Positions 7,755 through 15,035 of a DNA stretch of 20,401 nt are shown one piece after another. Position numbers and translations under genes: made by a program. Position 1 is the stretch's first letter. Every line of letters begins with the position of its first letter. The notes below the pieces were generated by a model. That model ran no database searches. It was not told the DNA's origin and saw only the letters and a program-made list of their open reading frames with translations. Origin of the DNA: an uncultured Lachnospiraceae bacterium (GTDB lineage: Bacteria; Bacillota; Clostridia; Lachnospirales; Lachnospiraceae); contig CAJUIP010000049.1 in assembly GCA_910586315.1 (NCBI GenBank), positions 1 through 20,401 of the forward strand, given 5' to 3'.

Positions 7755-8936
7755 TTAGAAATCCACTTCTGTTCCGTAGTAAGTGCAGGTAAAGAGCTTC
7801 TCCATCTGCTCAGGAGTAATGGTTCTGGGGTTGGAGCCTGTGCAGGCATCGCCAACGGCATTCACTGAAATCTCAGCAACTTTGGATTTGAATTCCGCTT
7901 CGTCGATTCCGAAATCCTTTAAGGTCTTCGGAATATTTAATTTTACATTAAAGGAGTCAATCAGATCACATAATGCATTGACCTGGGATTCCTCGGAGGT
8001 TCCGCCAAGACCCACTCTTCTTGCAATGTCAGCATAACGACGTTTCGCTTCCGGCTCATGTGCATTGTACTTGATTACGTACGGTAAGTAGATGGCATTG
8101 GCGCAGCCGTGCGGAATGTGTCCGGTGGAGAAAGCGGCGCCGGTTTTGTGGGCCATGGAGTGTACAATCCCCAGAAGGGCATTGGAAAATGCCTGGCCGG
8201 CAAGACACTGTGCGTAGTGCATCTGCTCTCTGGCATCCATATTTCCGCTAAAAGATGCCGGGAGATAATCAAGAACCATTTCGATGGCCTTGATGGCAAG
8301 CGGATCAGTGAATGGAGAATTTAATGTGGAAACATAAGCCTCAATGGCATGGGTCAGGGCATCCATACCAGTATAGGCAACCTGCTTTGGCGGAAGGGAT
8401 GCAACCAGATCCGGGTCCACAATGGCAACGTCCGGCGTGATTTCGAAGTCAGCCAGCGGATATTTAATTCCCTTGGAGTAATCGGTGATAACGGAGAAAG
8501 CAGTTACCTCTGTGGCAGTACCGGATGTTGTGGGAATTGCACAGAAGAGAGCTTTTGCACGGAGCTTCGGGAAGTTGAAGGGAACGATTAAGTCCTCAAA
8601 GGTAGTGTCTGGATGCTCGTAGAATGCCCACATAGCCTTGGCTGCATCAATAGGGGAGCCGCCTCCGATTGCGATAATCCAGTCAGGACCGAATTCCTGC
8701 ATGGCTGCTGCGCCTTTCATAACGGTTTCAACGGACGGATCCGGTTCCACACCCTCAAAGAAACGTACTTCCATGTCTGCTTCTTTTAAGTATGCTTCGA
8801 TTTTATCGAGAACTCCGGCCTTACGCATGGAGCTTCCTCCGCATACAACGATGGCCTTTTTTCCGGAAAGGTTCTTTAAGTTTTCAAGAGCTCCCTTTCC
8901 ATAATACATGTCTCTGGGTAAAGTAAATCTCATCAT
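7755..8936 (-). CDS. Iron-containing alcohol dehydrogenase (group III)
   Basis: This enzyme catalyses reversible NAD(P)H-dependent reduction of an aldehyde or ketone, usually in the fermentative disposal of reducing power. The nucleotide-binding GGGSPIDAAK motif is at residues 91-100. By alignment to FucO-type enzymes, the metal ligands are D192 and H196 (GMDALTHAIEAY), H259 (VHSMAH) and H276 (HIPHGCANA). All are present. At 393 residues it is full length. AGGAGGGC lies upstream of a tandem ATG; I use the first. A sigma-A promoter overlapped by a Rex-like operator precedes it, suggesting induction when NADH is high. Butanol, lactaldehyde and ethanol dehydrogenases share this fold, so the substrate is not assigned. 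Confidence 0.95.
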   Translation of the reverse strand: MMRFTLPRDMYYGKGALENLKNLSGKKAIVVCGGSSMRKAGVLDKIEAYLKEADMEVRFFEGVEPDPSVETVMKGAAAMQEFGPDWIIAIGGGSPIDAAKAMWAFYEHPDTTFEDLIVPFNFPKLRAKALFCAIPTTSGTATEVTAFSVITDYSKGIKYPLADFEITPDVAIVDPDLVASLPPKQVAYTGMDALTHAIEAYVSTLNSPFTDPLAIKAIEMVLDYLPASFSGNMDAREQMHYAQCLAGQAFSNALLGIVHSMAHKTGAAFSTGHIPHGCANAIYLPYVIKYNAHEPEAKRRYADIARRVGLGGTSEESQVNALCDLIDSFNVKLNIPKTLKDFGIDEAEFKSKVAEISVNAVGDACTGSNPRTITPEQMEKLFTCTYYGTEVDF

Positions 8937-8982
8937 AGCTGTTTGCCCTCCTGTTTCAAGATAAGATTGATATGTATTTTTA

Positions 8983-9000
8983 TGGTTAATATTTTAACAA
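8983..9000. promoter_or_regulatory. Rex-type redox operator
   Basis: TGGTTAATATTTTAACAA is a palindrome that differs by one base from the clostridial Rex consensus TTGTTAA-N4-TTAACAA. It overlaps the -10 box of the Fe-ADH promoter, where a bound repressor would block RNA polymerase. Rex is known to repress alcohol dehydrogenase genes in Clostridia and to be released by NADH. Assignment here is by motif and context only. Confidence 0.75.
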
Positions 9001-9019
9001 TATCCCAATGGAAAGTCAA
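8991..9019 (-). promoter_or_regulatory. Sigma-A promoter of the Fe-ADH gene
   Basis: On the minus strand, TTGACT (9014-9019) and TAAAAT (8991-8996) are separated by 17 bases. The start site would be near 8984, inside the Rex-like palindrome. The remaining upstream stretch to 9193 shows no gene; it has only a weak stem of GCGGCAC with GTGCTGC around 9110-9147. Confidence 0.8.
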
Positions 9020-9193
9020 GGCTTGCATGGAAATATTTCCAAAGTTTTTGAGAAGATTGTCTGGTGCGAAGATGTTTTTTCGAGAGTGAAAAGGAAAAAA
9101 CGAAGGCGCAGCGGCACCGTGTTGAGTACTTTCCCTTTGTGCTGCCGGGAAAGCGGGCCGGTGAAATATAAGGGGATTTAAATCAGCCAGTGA

Positions 9194-9223
9194 TTGCATT
9201 CAACGGCTGCGATATGGTATACT
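9194..9223 (+). promoter_or_regulatory. Probable promoter of cbiK
   Basis: TTGCAT (9194-9199) and TATACT (9218-9223) are 18 bases apart. The transcript would carry a leader of roughly 125 bases, beginning with a small GGGC-GAA-GCCC hairpin (9229-9239). I searched this leader by eye for the conserved cobalamin riboswitch boxes and did not find them. Confidence 0.6.
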
Positions 9224-9356
9224 TTGTTGGGCGAAGCCCGCCCGAAGGGGATGGTGAGGCTGGTTATATGGAGTGCAGCAGATGAGCGAATAGACAAGGA
9301 GTCCTGTGGCTTGGTGAAAAGGAAAACAGGTTTAAGGCATACATAGGGAGGAATCT

Positions 9357-10208
9357 ATGGAAATAGAGATCAGGAACAGCGAAGGGGCCAAAACGGCGAT
9401 TCTGGCAGTTAGTTTTGGAACAAGCTACAACGACAGCAGGGAGGTCACCATCGGAGCCATCGAGAAGGCCATTGCCGATGCCTTTCCGGCCTATGAGGTC
9501 CGCCGGGCCTTTACAAGCCAGGTGATTATTAATAAGCTGAGGAAACGGGACGGAATAAAAATCGACAATATGAAAGAAGCCCTGAAGAAAGCCCGTGAGG
9601 ATGGGATTGAAAGACTTATTGTCCAGCCCACCCATCTGATGAACGGCCTGGAATACAGGGCTCTTGCGGAAGATTTGAGAAATTACGGGAGCATGTTCAA
9701 AGCCGTTGTTCTGGGAGAGCCGCTGCTTACAGCTCAAGAGGATTTTATAGCTGTCATGGAAGCTGTTACGGCTGATACGGCTGCCTATGATGATGGCAGC
9801 ACGGCCATCTGCTTTATGGGGCATGGGACAGAGGCCGAGTCCAATGCCGTGTATGAGCGGCTCCAGGGGATTTTAAGAGAAGCCGGATACAGAAATTACT
9901 TCATTGGCACTGTGGAGGCCCGGCCCACCCTGGATGATCTGGTTACGACGGTGAAGAAAAGCGGCATATATAAGAAAGCGGTGCTGAAACCGCTCATGGT
10001 GGTGGCAGGGGATCATGCCAACAATGACATGGCAAAGGACGAAGACGGCTCATGGAAGCGTACGTTTGAGGAGGCAGGCTACGAGGTGCGGTGCATTATG
10101 GAAGGCCTGGGGCAGATGGAGGCCATCCGGAAAATTTATGTAAATCATGTGGAGGATTCTCTGAACCGACTGTCAGAATTATATTCAGGGCAAAAGAATA
10201 AATGCTGA
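9357..10208 (+). CDS. cbiK: Sirohydrochlorin cobaltochelatase CbiK
   Basis: CbiK is the ATP-independent class II chelatase that inserts cobalt into sirohydrochlorin early in anaerobic cobalamin synthesis; homologues can insert iron to make sirohaem. The N-terminal AILAVSFGTSYNDSRE is the family signature. The metal-site residues of the Salmonella enzyme correspond to H156 (FMGHGTE), E187 (GTVEARP) and H220 (VAGDHANNDMA), all conserved. At 283 residues it is slightly longer than average. AGGGAGG lies 5 bases upstream of the start. It stands alone, without other cbi or siroheme genes, so its pathway cannot be settled from context. No signal peptide is evident, so it is cytoplasmic. Confidence 0.94.
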   Translation: MEIEIRNSEGAKTAILAVSFGTSYNDSREVTIGAIEKAIADAFPAYEVRRAFTSQVIINKLRKRDGIKIDNMKEALKKAREDGIERLIVQPTHLMNGLEYRALAEDLRNYGSMFKAVVLGEPLLTAQEDFIAVMEAVTADTAAYDDGSTAICFMGHGTEAESNAVYERLQGILREAGYRNYFIGTVEARPTLDDLVTTVKKSGIYKKAVLKPLMVVAGDHANNDMAKDEDGSWKRTFEEAGYEVRCIMEGLGQMEAIRKIYVNHVEDSLNRLSELYSGQKNKC

Positions 10209-10270
10209 ATAAATAAAGAGGTTTCCCAATAGAATGGTAATAACCAATTTAGAGGGAGCCTTTTGTTTTT

Positions 10271-10714
10271 ATGTTAAGAAAATGGAAGAGACCGGGAAAA
10301 AGGGTACTTTCGGTGTTTGGAATATTGGCGGTTCTGGTGGCCGGATGTATTGGTTTCACGGGGTGTCATGGGGATGAAGAGGAAGATGCTAAGGTGCAGG
10401 ATCTGGAATTCACAGTGGTCGGGGAAAATGAGATTCCCACGGCCCTTGCAGAACTCATCGGGAAAAAAAGGGAGAAGCCCTTTAAACTTACATACGCGGA
10501 CGGACAGGACATGTACATTGTTATCGGGGAAGGCCCTCAGGCAGGCGGCGGATACAGCGTAGTGGTAAAGGAGCTGTATCAGACGAATAATTCCGTCGTC
10601 ATACGAACAGAACTTTTGGGACCGGAGAAGGGAGAAGCATCCGGAACTGATACCTCCTATCCGGTACTCATCGTGAAGACCGCCTTTATGGAGGAGCCAG
10701 TGGTGTTCCAATAA
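10271..10714 (+). CDS. Probable lipoprotein with a PrcB C-terminal-type domain
   Basis: The N-terminus has a basic start (RKWKRPGKR), an apolar core and a lipobox LVAG-C26, with a second possible one at C32. This indicates export and lipid anchoring on the outer face of the membrane. Residues 85-147 contain the GGGYSVVVKELYQTNNSVVIRTELLGP pattern of PrcB-type domains, known from the prolyl-protease accessory subunit of treponemes and common in clostridial lipoproteins of unknown role. The ribosome binding site (GAGGGAG) is about 12 bases from the ATG, rather far. A weak imperfect stem (GGTTTCCC with GGGAGCC) followed by TTTTGTTTTT sits between cbiK and this start and could reduce read-through. 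Confidence 0.8.
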   Translation: MLRKWKRPGKRVLSVFGILAVLVAGCIGFTGCHGDEEEDAKVQDLEFTVVGENEIPTALAELIGKKREKPFKLTYADGQDMYIVIGEGPQAGGGYSVVVKELYQTNNSVVIRTELLGPEKGEASGTDTSYPVLIVKTAFMEEPVVFQ

Positions 10715-10948
10715 TTGCTGCAGGAGTTCAGCCTTGCAAAGATTCCGACAGAAAATCGCTTATGAAAACTTGTTTTCATAAGCAGTTATCTGTTGGAATC
10801 TTCATAAGATTGGCGTAAGCGGGCAAGAAGATGCAAGGTTGAACTGCGATAACTGTTCAGATAGGTCTGCGCGTTCACCGCGCTGACCGTAAGAAAGCGT
10901 AGTGGCCGCGGGCATACGGCTGATTGCTGCGAACAAGCAGAAATCGGT
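10715..10948. other. Highly structured intergenic region, possible repeat or non-coding RNA
   Basis: Several inverted repeats are nested here. GCTTATGAAAAC pairs with GTTTTCATAAGC (10758-10783, loop TT). This is enclosed by GATTCC-n-ACAGA with TCTGT-n-GGAATC (10741-10800), and that by GTTCAGCCTTGCA with TGCAAGGTTGAAC (10726-10844). A separate 10-bp hairpin, GGTCTGCGCG with CGCGCTGACC (one mismatch), is at 10864-10888. A weaker one lies near 10919-10946. No T-run follows any stem, and no convincing gene is present on either strand. It precedes the cysE promoter. Confidence 0.6.
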
Positions 10949-10950
10949 GC

Positions 10951-10979
10951 TTTACATCCGGGCTGATTTTTGATAAAAT
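10951..10979 (+). promoter_or_regulatory. Sigma-A promoter of cysE
   Basis: TTTACA (10951-10956) and TAAAAT (10974-10979) are spaced by 17 bases. The leader would be about 165 bases, long for a simple gene, and includes an AGAGC-GCTCT hairpin near 11033-11047. I found no complete T-box or S-box signature in it. Confidence 0.7.
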
Positions 10980-11153
10980 TAAGAGCTCGGGTGGCTGGTA
11001 CAATGTCAAAGGTTGCATGGGGATTCACAGGGAGAGCCTTATGCTCTGGTGACGGTCCGGGCCGCTCTTTGTGTGCGGAAATAAATTTTTCCTCCGGAAA
11101 CAGGAACCTGAAAGGACATGCGGGGATATACTGAATCAAAGGAGGAGATGTTC

Positions 11154-11789
11154 ATGCTGCTGCAGGATATTTGGAAAGACGTAAAAGCAGTGCAGGAGAG
11201 GGATCCGGCGGCCGGAAGCGCCCTGGAGGTCCTGCTTCTTTACCAGGGAATCCATGCCCTGATCTGGCACAGGATTGCCCACTGGTTCTGGATTCACCGA
11301 ATGCGGTTTCTGGGGCGTCTGATTTCCCAGATTGCCAGATTTTTTACTTTAATTGAGATTCACCCGGGAGCCTGTCTGGGCCATGGGATTTTAATTGACC
11401 ATGGCTGCGGAGTGGTGATTGGGGAAACGGCAGTGGTGGGAGATAACTGCACCATCTATCAGGGGGTGACTCTGGGCGGTGTGGGAACGAAAAAGGGAAA
11501 GCGCCATCCCACCATTGGAAACCACGTGATGATCGGCGCCGGAGCGAAGATTTTAGGGGCCTTTGAGGTAGGAGATAACTGCAGGATTGCGGCCAATGCT
11601 GTTTTATTGAAGCCCCTGGAAGAGAACAGTACGGCAGCCGGAATCCCCGCCAGACCGGTGAAAAGGGATGGGGTTTTGGTCCCCGATACCATAGAAACCG
11701 TAAAAGAGGAACGATGCTGCCGGATGGAGGAAGCCATCCGGAGTATGGAGGAACGTATGAAAAAACTGGAGGATACGATAAAAGAATGA
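11154..11789 (+). CDS. cysE: Serine O-acetyltransferase CysE
   Basis: CysE makes O-acetylserine from serine and acetyl-CoA, the first step of cysteine synthesis. The left-handed beta-helix is visible from residue 68 on: IEIHPGACLGHGILIDHGCGVVIGETAVVGDN, with the catalytic H83 in IDHGCG; E68 replaces the enterobacterial aspartate, as is common in Gram-positive enzymes. GVTLGGVGTKKGKRHP is the acetyl-CoA-site loop. AAGGAGG stands 8 bases before ATG 11154; the ATG at 11148 is too close to it and the one at 11118 lacks a site. At 211 residues it has the short N-terminal domain typical of Firmicutes, plus a charged coiled-coil tail. Its stop overlaps the next start (ATGA). Confidence 0.96.
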   Translation: MLLQDIWKDVKAVQERDPAAGSALEVLLLYQGIHALIWHRIAHWFWIHRMRFLGRLISQIARFFTLIEIHPGACLGHGILIDHGCGVVIGETAVVGDNCTIYQGVTLGGVGTKKGKRHPTIGNHVMIGAGAKILGAFEVGDNCRIAANAVLLKPLEENSTAAGIPARPVKRDGVLVPDTIETVKEERCCRMEEAIRSMEERMKKLEDTIKE

Positions 11790-12649
11790 CAGGGCCGTCA
11801 GACAGAACAAGAGAGATAGAGAAAAGCATCATAAAGCGGTTTCGTAAGGAGATCTGGCGCCCTTTTGTGCGGGCGCTGAATGATTACGAAATGATAAAAG
11901 AGGGAGACAATATCGCGGTCTGTATTTCCGGCGGAAAGGATTCCATGCTGCTTGCTAAATGCATGCAGGAAATTCTGCGCCATGGAAAGATAGAATTCGG
12001 CCTCAAATTTCTGGTGATGGATCCGGGATACAATCCGGAAAACAGAGCGCTTATTGAGGAGAATGCCAAAACCCTTGGAATTCCTGTTCATATTTTTGAG
12101 TCCGATATTTTCAATGTGGTGGCTGATGTGGAGGATTCGCCCTGCTACCTCTGCGCCAGGATGCGGCGGGGAAATCTCTATGCCAACGCCAGGGAGCTGG
12201 GCTGCAATAAAATCGCGCTGGGCCATCATTTCGATGATGTGATTGAGACTATTTTAATGAGCATGCTTTACGGGGCCCAGATCAATACCATGATGCCGAA
12301 GCTGTACAGCACGAATTTTGCGGGCATGGAATTAATACGGCCCCTGTATCTTGTGAAAGAGGCCGATATCCTGGCCTGGAAGGACTACAACGGACTCCGC
12401 TTTTTACAGTGCGCCTGCCGGTTTACAGAGGAGAGTTCCAGAAGGCAGAACGAGGAGCTTTCCAAGAGAAAGGAAATGAAACGGCTGATTGCAGGTTTCC
12501 GGGAAACGAATCCCTACATTGAGACGAACATTTTTAAAAGCGTGGGGAATGTGAATCTGGATGCCTGCATCGGTTACGTGAAGAATGGCGAACGCCATAA
12601 TTTTCTGGAGGAGTACGGAAAGCCGCCTTCCGTCAGCGGTACGTTATAG
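11786..12649 (+). CDS. TtcA-family PP-loop ATPase, probable tRNA thiolation enzyme
   Basis: The family activates a tRNA base as an adenylate and inserts sulfur; TtcA itself makes 2-thiocytidine at position 32. The PP-loop SGGKDS is at residues 48-53. C120 and C123 (SPCYLCARMRRGNLY) and C209 or C211 (LQCACRF) can supply the three iron-sulfur ligands known for TtcA. GHHFDDVIET is the second ATP-site motif. The start at 11786 overlaps the cysE stop as ATGA. Pairing with cysE fits a sulfur theme, cysteine being the sulfur donor. Clostridia often carry TtcA-like paralogues, so the exact modified base is unproven. Confidence 0.88.
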   Translation: MTGPSDRTREIEKSIIKRFRKEIWRPFVRALNDYEMIKEGDNIAVCISGGKDSMLLAKCMQEILRHGKIEFGLKFLVMDPGYNPENRALIEENAKTLGIPVHIFESDIFNVVADVEDSPCYLCARMRRGNLYANARELGCNKIALGHHFDDVIETILMSMLYGAQINTMMPKLYSTNFAGMELIRPLYLVKEADILAWKDYNGLRFLQCACRFTEESSRRQNEELSKRKEMKRLIAGFRETNPYIETNIFKSVGNVNLDACIGYVKNGERHNFLEEYGKPPSVSGTL

Positions 12650-12726
12650 ATTGCGGGAGATTTGGCCTGCATAAGGAAGGCGTAGTGGGAGCGCAAAGAC
12701 ATATCTGAATTGTTGTAAAGATTAAC

Positions 12727-12755
12727 GCATATTGCGGGAAATGCCGTCATACACT
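12727..12755 (+). promoter_or_regulatory. Sigma-E sporulation promoter upstream of sipL
   Basis: GCATATT (12727-12733) and CATACACT (12748-12755) are separated by 14 bases. Both boxes match the Bacillus sigma-E consensus (G/T-A/C-ATATT and CATACA-n-T) at every specified position. Transcription would begin near 12762, about 37 bases before the sipL start. Mother-cell expression is what SipL requires. Confidence 0.85.
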
Positions 12756-12798
12756 TTCTTAAAAGCAGTGGCTTTGGAAAGGTTTGGTGGCGTTTTTT

Positions 12799-14361
12799 AT
12801 GATGGAACTGGTAAAGAGACATATCCACATGAACCGGCGCCGGGGCAGTGTCACATCCCAGATGACTCTGGATGATGATTTCAACGTGCCGGACACCATG
12901 GATGACGTGGAGCAGCTCATTTTAGACAGCGGGGAAATACAGATTGAGTCGGCAAAAAACCAGGGAGAAAAGGTGGCTGTGAAAGGAAAGCTCAATTTCC
13001 GCATTCTGTACCGCACTCCTTCGGGACAGGTCATGACTCTGGCAGGAGGCATTCCATTTGAAGAGAATGTGAACATGCCGGGGCTTTCCGAGTCCGATTA
13101 TGTCCAGGCAGGGTGGGAGCTTGACGATTTGAATGTGGGAATCATCAACTCCCGGAAACTGAATGTCAAGGCTCTGGTCACATTGAAAATTCAGGCGGAA
13201 ACCATCTATGATGCCGAAGCGGCCGTTGATGTGAAGTTTGACGGAAATGTGGAGACCCTGAAACGGACCAGCACGGTGGCGGCTTTGGGGGTGCGGAGAA
13301 AGGACACCTTCCGGGTGAAGGAGGTTCTGACGCTTTCGGGGAACAAGCCGGATATTGATACTCTTTTGTGGCAGGATATTAAGCTTCGCGGCGTGAACAC
13401 AAAGCCGCTGGACGGAAAAGTACATATTGACGGGGAGCTTATGGTATTTGCTATCTATGCGGGAGAGGACGGGCAGATGCCGATCCAGTGCATGGAAGAG
13501 TCGATCCCCTTTTCAGGAGATGTGGAGCTTGACGAGTCAGTGGAGGAGATGATTCCTTTTATCACTGTCCGGCTGGTTCATAAGGACATGGAGGTGAATC
13601 CGGATTCTGACGGGGAAATGCGGGAGATTTCCGTGGATGTCGTGATGGAGCTGGATATGCGGCTGTATGAGGAGGAAGAAGTGGAGCTTTTAAGCGACCT
13701 CTATGCCCTGGACCGGGAAATTCTTCCGGATACGGGAGAAGCCTGTTTTGATCAGATTGCGGCCAGAAACCTGTTAAAGAACAAAATACAGGAAAAGGTC
13801 AGCCTTCCGGTCGGTCAGAGAATTCTGCAGATCTGTCACAGTGACGGAGATGTGAAAATTGATGAAATACAAATCGGGGACGGAGAGCTTTCCATAGATG
13901 GCGTGCTGGAGGTGCGGCTTTTGTATCTGACTGCCGATGATGCCTCCCCGGTAGGGGCCTCCACGGAGATGCTGCCGTTCCACATGACTGCCGAAGTTCC
14001 CTCCATTTCTCCCAACAGCGCCTACCAGGTTGAGCCGGGAATCGAGCAGATTTCCGCGGTGATGCTGGGCGGCGACACAGTGGAAATCAAGGGAGTGATA
14101 ACGGCGGATATTCTGGTATTACGCCAGGTATGCGAGCAGGTGATTCTGGACGTGAAGGAACAGCCTGTGAATGTGGAGGCCTTAAAACAGATGCCGGGGA
14201 TTGTGGGATATCTGGTGCAGCCGGGGGATTCTCTTTGGAAGATAGCCAGAACCTTCCATACCAGTGTAGAAGACATTATGGCAGCCAACAATCTGCCGGA
14301 CAGCGCCATTCATCCGGGAGATAAGCTGATTCTGGTAAAGGCTGTCCGGGAACGGGAGTAG
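12799..14361 (+). CDS. sipL: SipL-like spore coat morphogenesis protein (SPOCS repeats and LysM)
   Basis: SipL is the clostridial partner of SpoIVA that brings the coat to the forespore surface in the mother cell. The N-terminus ELVKRHIHMNRRRGSVTSQMTLDDDFNVPD is typical. Three SPOCS (DUF3794) units follow at roughly residues 35-155, 180-285 and 335-445. Each contains the V-x-I-x-G-x-L beta pattern and a FR-LY or VF-IY strand. A LysM domain closes the protein (about 464-511: VGYLVQPGDSLWKIARTFHTSVEDIMAANNLP). At 520 residues the length is normal. The start could be ATG 12799 or 12802. The TTG and GTG codons before them are unlikely starts because the usual N-terminus begins at MELVK. It is preceded by a sigma-E promoter and followed by a terminator, so it is monocistronic. 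Confidence 0.92.
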   Translation: MMELVKRHIHMNRRRGSVTSQMTLDDDFNVPDTMDDVEQLILDSGEIQIESAKNQGEKVAVKGKLNFRILYRTPSGQVMTLAGGIPFEENVNMPGLSESDYVQAGWELDDLNVGIINSRKLNVKALVTLKIQAETIYDAEAAVDVKFDGNVETLKRTSTVAALGVRRKDTFRVKEVLTLSGNKPDIDTLLWQDIKLRGVNTKPLDGKVHIDGELMVFAIYAGEDGQMPIQCMEESIPFSGDVELDESVEEMIPFITVRLVHKDMEVNPDSDGEMREISVDVVMELDMRLYEEEEVELLSDLYALDREILPDTGEACFDQIAARNLLKNKIQEKVSLPVGQRILQICHSDGDVKIDEIQIGDGELSIDGVLEVRLLYLTADDASPVGASTEMLPFHMTAEVPSISPNSAYQVEPGIEQISAVMLGGDTVEIKGVITADILVLRQVCEQVILDVKEQPVNVEALKQMPGIVGYLVQPGDSLWKIARTFHTSVEDIMAANNLPDSAIHPGDKLILVKAVRERE

Positions 14362-14367
14362 AGACTG

Positions 14368-14396
14368 CGGGTGTGGAGCAAATCCATGCCCGTTTT
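14368..14396 (+). terminator. Intrinsic terminator of sipL
   Basis: CGGGTGTGGA (14368-14377) pairs with TCCATGCCCG (14383-14392) through ten pairs, two of them G-U, around a GCAAA loop. TTTT follows. It begins 7 bases after the sipL stop. Confidence 0.8.
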
Positions 14397-14523
14397 GCGT
14401 TAAAGAAGATGGTTGCTGCGGCTGCCGCGCTCCGGTGCGCGAAACAAAAAGGCATTTCAGGATTCTATTTTATAAACAATAGTATATTTATATTTATTTA
14501 GGAAATTATGACAGAATGACTGG

Positions 14524-14551
14524 TTGCAATTCGGGTAAAATACCATATAAT
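14524..14551 (+). promoter_or_regulatory. Sigma-A promoter of the GIY-YIG/carboxypeptidase operon
   Basis: TTGCAA (14524-14529) and a perfect TATAAT (14546-14551) are spaced by 16 bases. The surrounding 14460-14520 is A/T-rich, which would act like an UP element. The transcript would have a leader of about 135 bases. Confidence 0.75.
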
Positions 14552-14611
14552 AGAGTATAAGCCGGAAGAGAACAGGCGACAACGCATCCGGCCGGTGCTT
14601 TATCATAGATT

Positions 14612-14673
14612 CGGGCCTGGAGTTTCCCGGCCCGTGGCGGTAATGGCAATCTTAAGGTGTCATTGCCGTTTAC
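14612..14673 (+). other. Two consecutive hairpins in the 5' leader of the GIY-YIG gene
   Basis: CGGGCC (14612-14617) pairs with GGCCCG (14629-14634). GTAATGGCAAT (14640-14650) then pairs with ATTGCCGTTTAC (14662-14673) with a small defect. No T-run follows, so these are not terminators. The second stem ends 6 bases before the AAGGACGG ribosome binding region and may affect translation. Confidence 0.55.
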
Positions 14674-14693
14674 ATAAAAAGGACGGTTATGGT

Positions 14694-15035
14694 ATGAATT
14701 ATACGTATCTGCTTAAATGTGCGGATGCCACTTTTTACTGTGGATGGACCAATGATTTAAAAAAAAGGCTTACGGCCCATAATTCCGGCTGCGGTGCGAA
14801 ATATACGAAACCCAGGCGGCCCGTGGCCCTGGCATATTATGAAGAATTTGAGACAAAGGAAGAGGCCATGAGACGGGAGGCTGCCATCAAAAAGCTTTCC
14901 AGAAAAGAAAAGGAAGCGCTGGTCCGGGAGGGAAACATACGTGGACAGGCCTGCCGCCAGGAAAAGACGGAGAATCCCCTAAACGGGAAAAAAGCAAAAG
15001 AACAGACAGCAGGAGGAGAGAAAAGTGAATCGTAA
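14694..15035 (+). CDS. GIY-YIG domain protein, YazA/UPF0213-like
   Basis: This single-domain protein of 113 residues carries the GIY-YIG nuclease fold: NYTYLLKCADATFYCGWTNDLKKRLTAHNSGCGAKYTKPRRPV, in which the YTYLL and YCGWT strands correspond to GIY and YIG, with R24 in LKKRL and a downstream E in KEEAMRREAAIKKL. The YazA group has this size and no DNA-binding partner domain; its cellular substrate is unknown. The start at 14694 gives the family N-terminus and follows AAGGACGG; the frame is open upstream to 14595 but lacks a site there. The C-terminal 30 residues are basic and low in complexity, and their codons contain the next gene's AGGAGG. The gene overlaps dac by 11 bases. Confidence 0.9.
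   Translation: MNYTYLLKCADATFYCGWTNDLKKRLTAHNSGCGAKYTKPRRPVALAYYEEFETKEEAMRREAAIKKLSRKEKEALVREGNIRGQACRQEKTENPLNGKKAKEQTAGGEKSES

Noticed and set aside
9224..9356. Cobalamin riboswitch before cbiK
   Set aside because: The leader is too short, and I could not find the B12 box or the other conserved blocks.
10988..11001. T-box-like sequence CGGGTGGCTGGTAC before cysE
   Set aside because: It resembles the T-box core only in part, and it lies at the very start of the predicted transcript, where the antiterminator cannot be; no matching terminator follows.
11714..11785. Upstream extension of the TtcA-like protein
   Set aside because: It would overlap cysE by 76 bases without a ribosome binding site, whereas the ATGA junction at 11786 gives the normal N-terminus.
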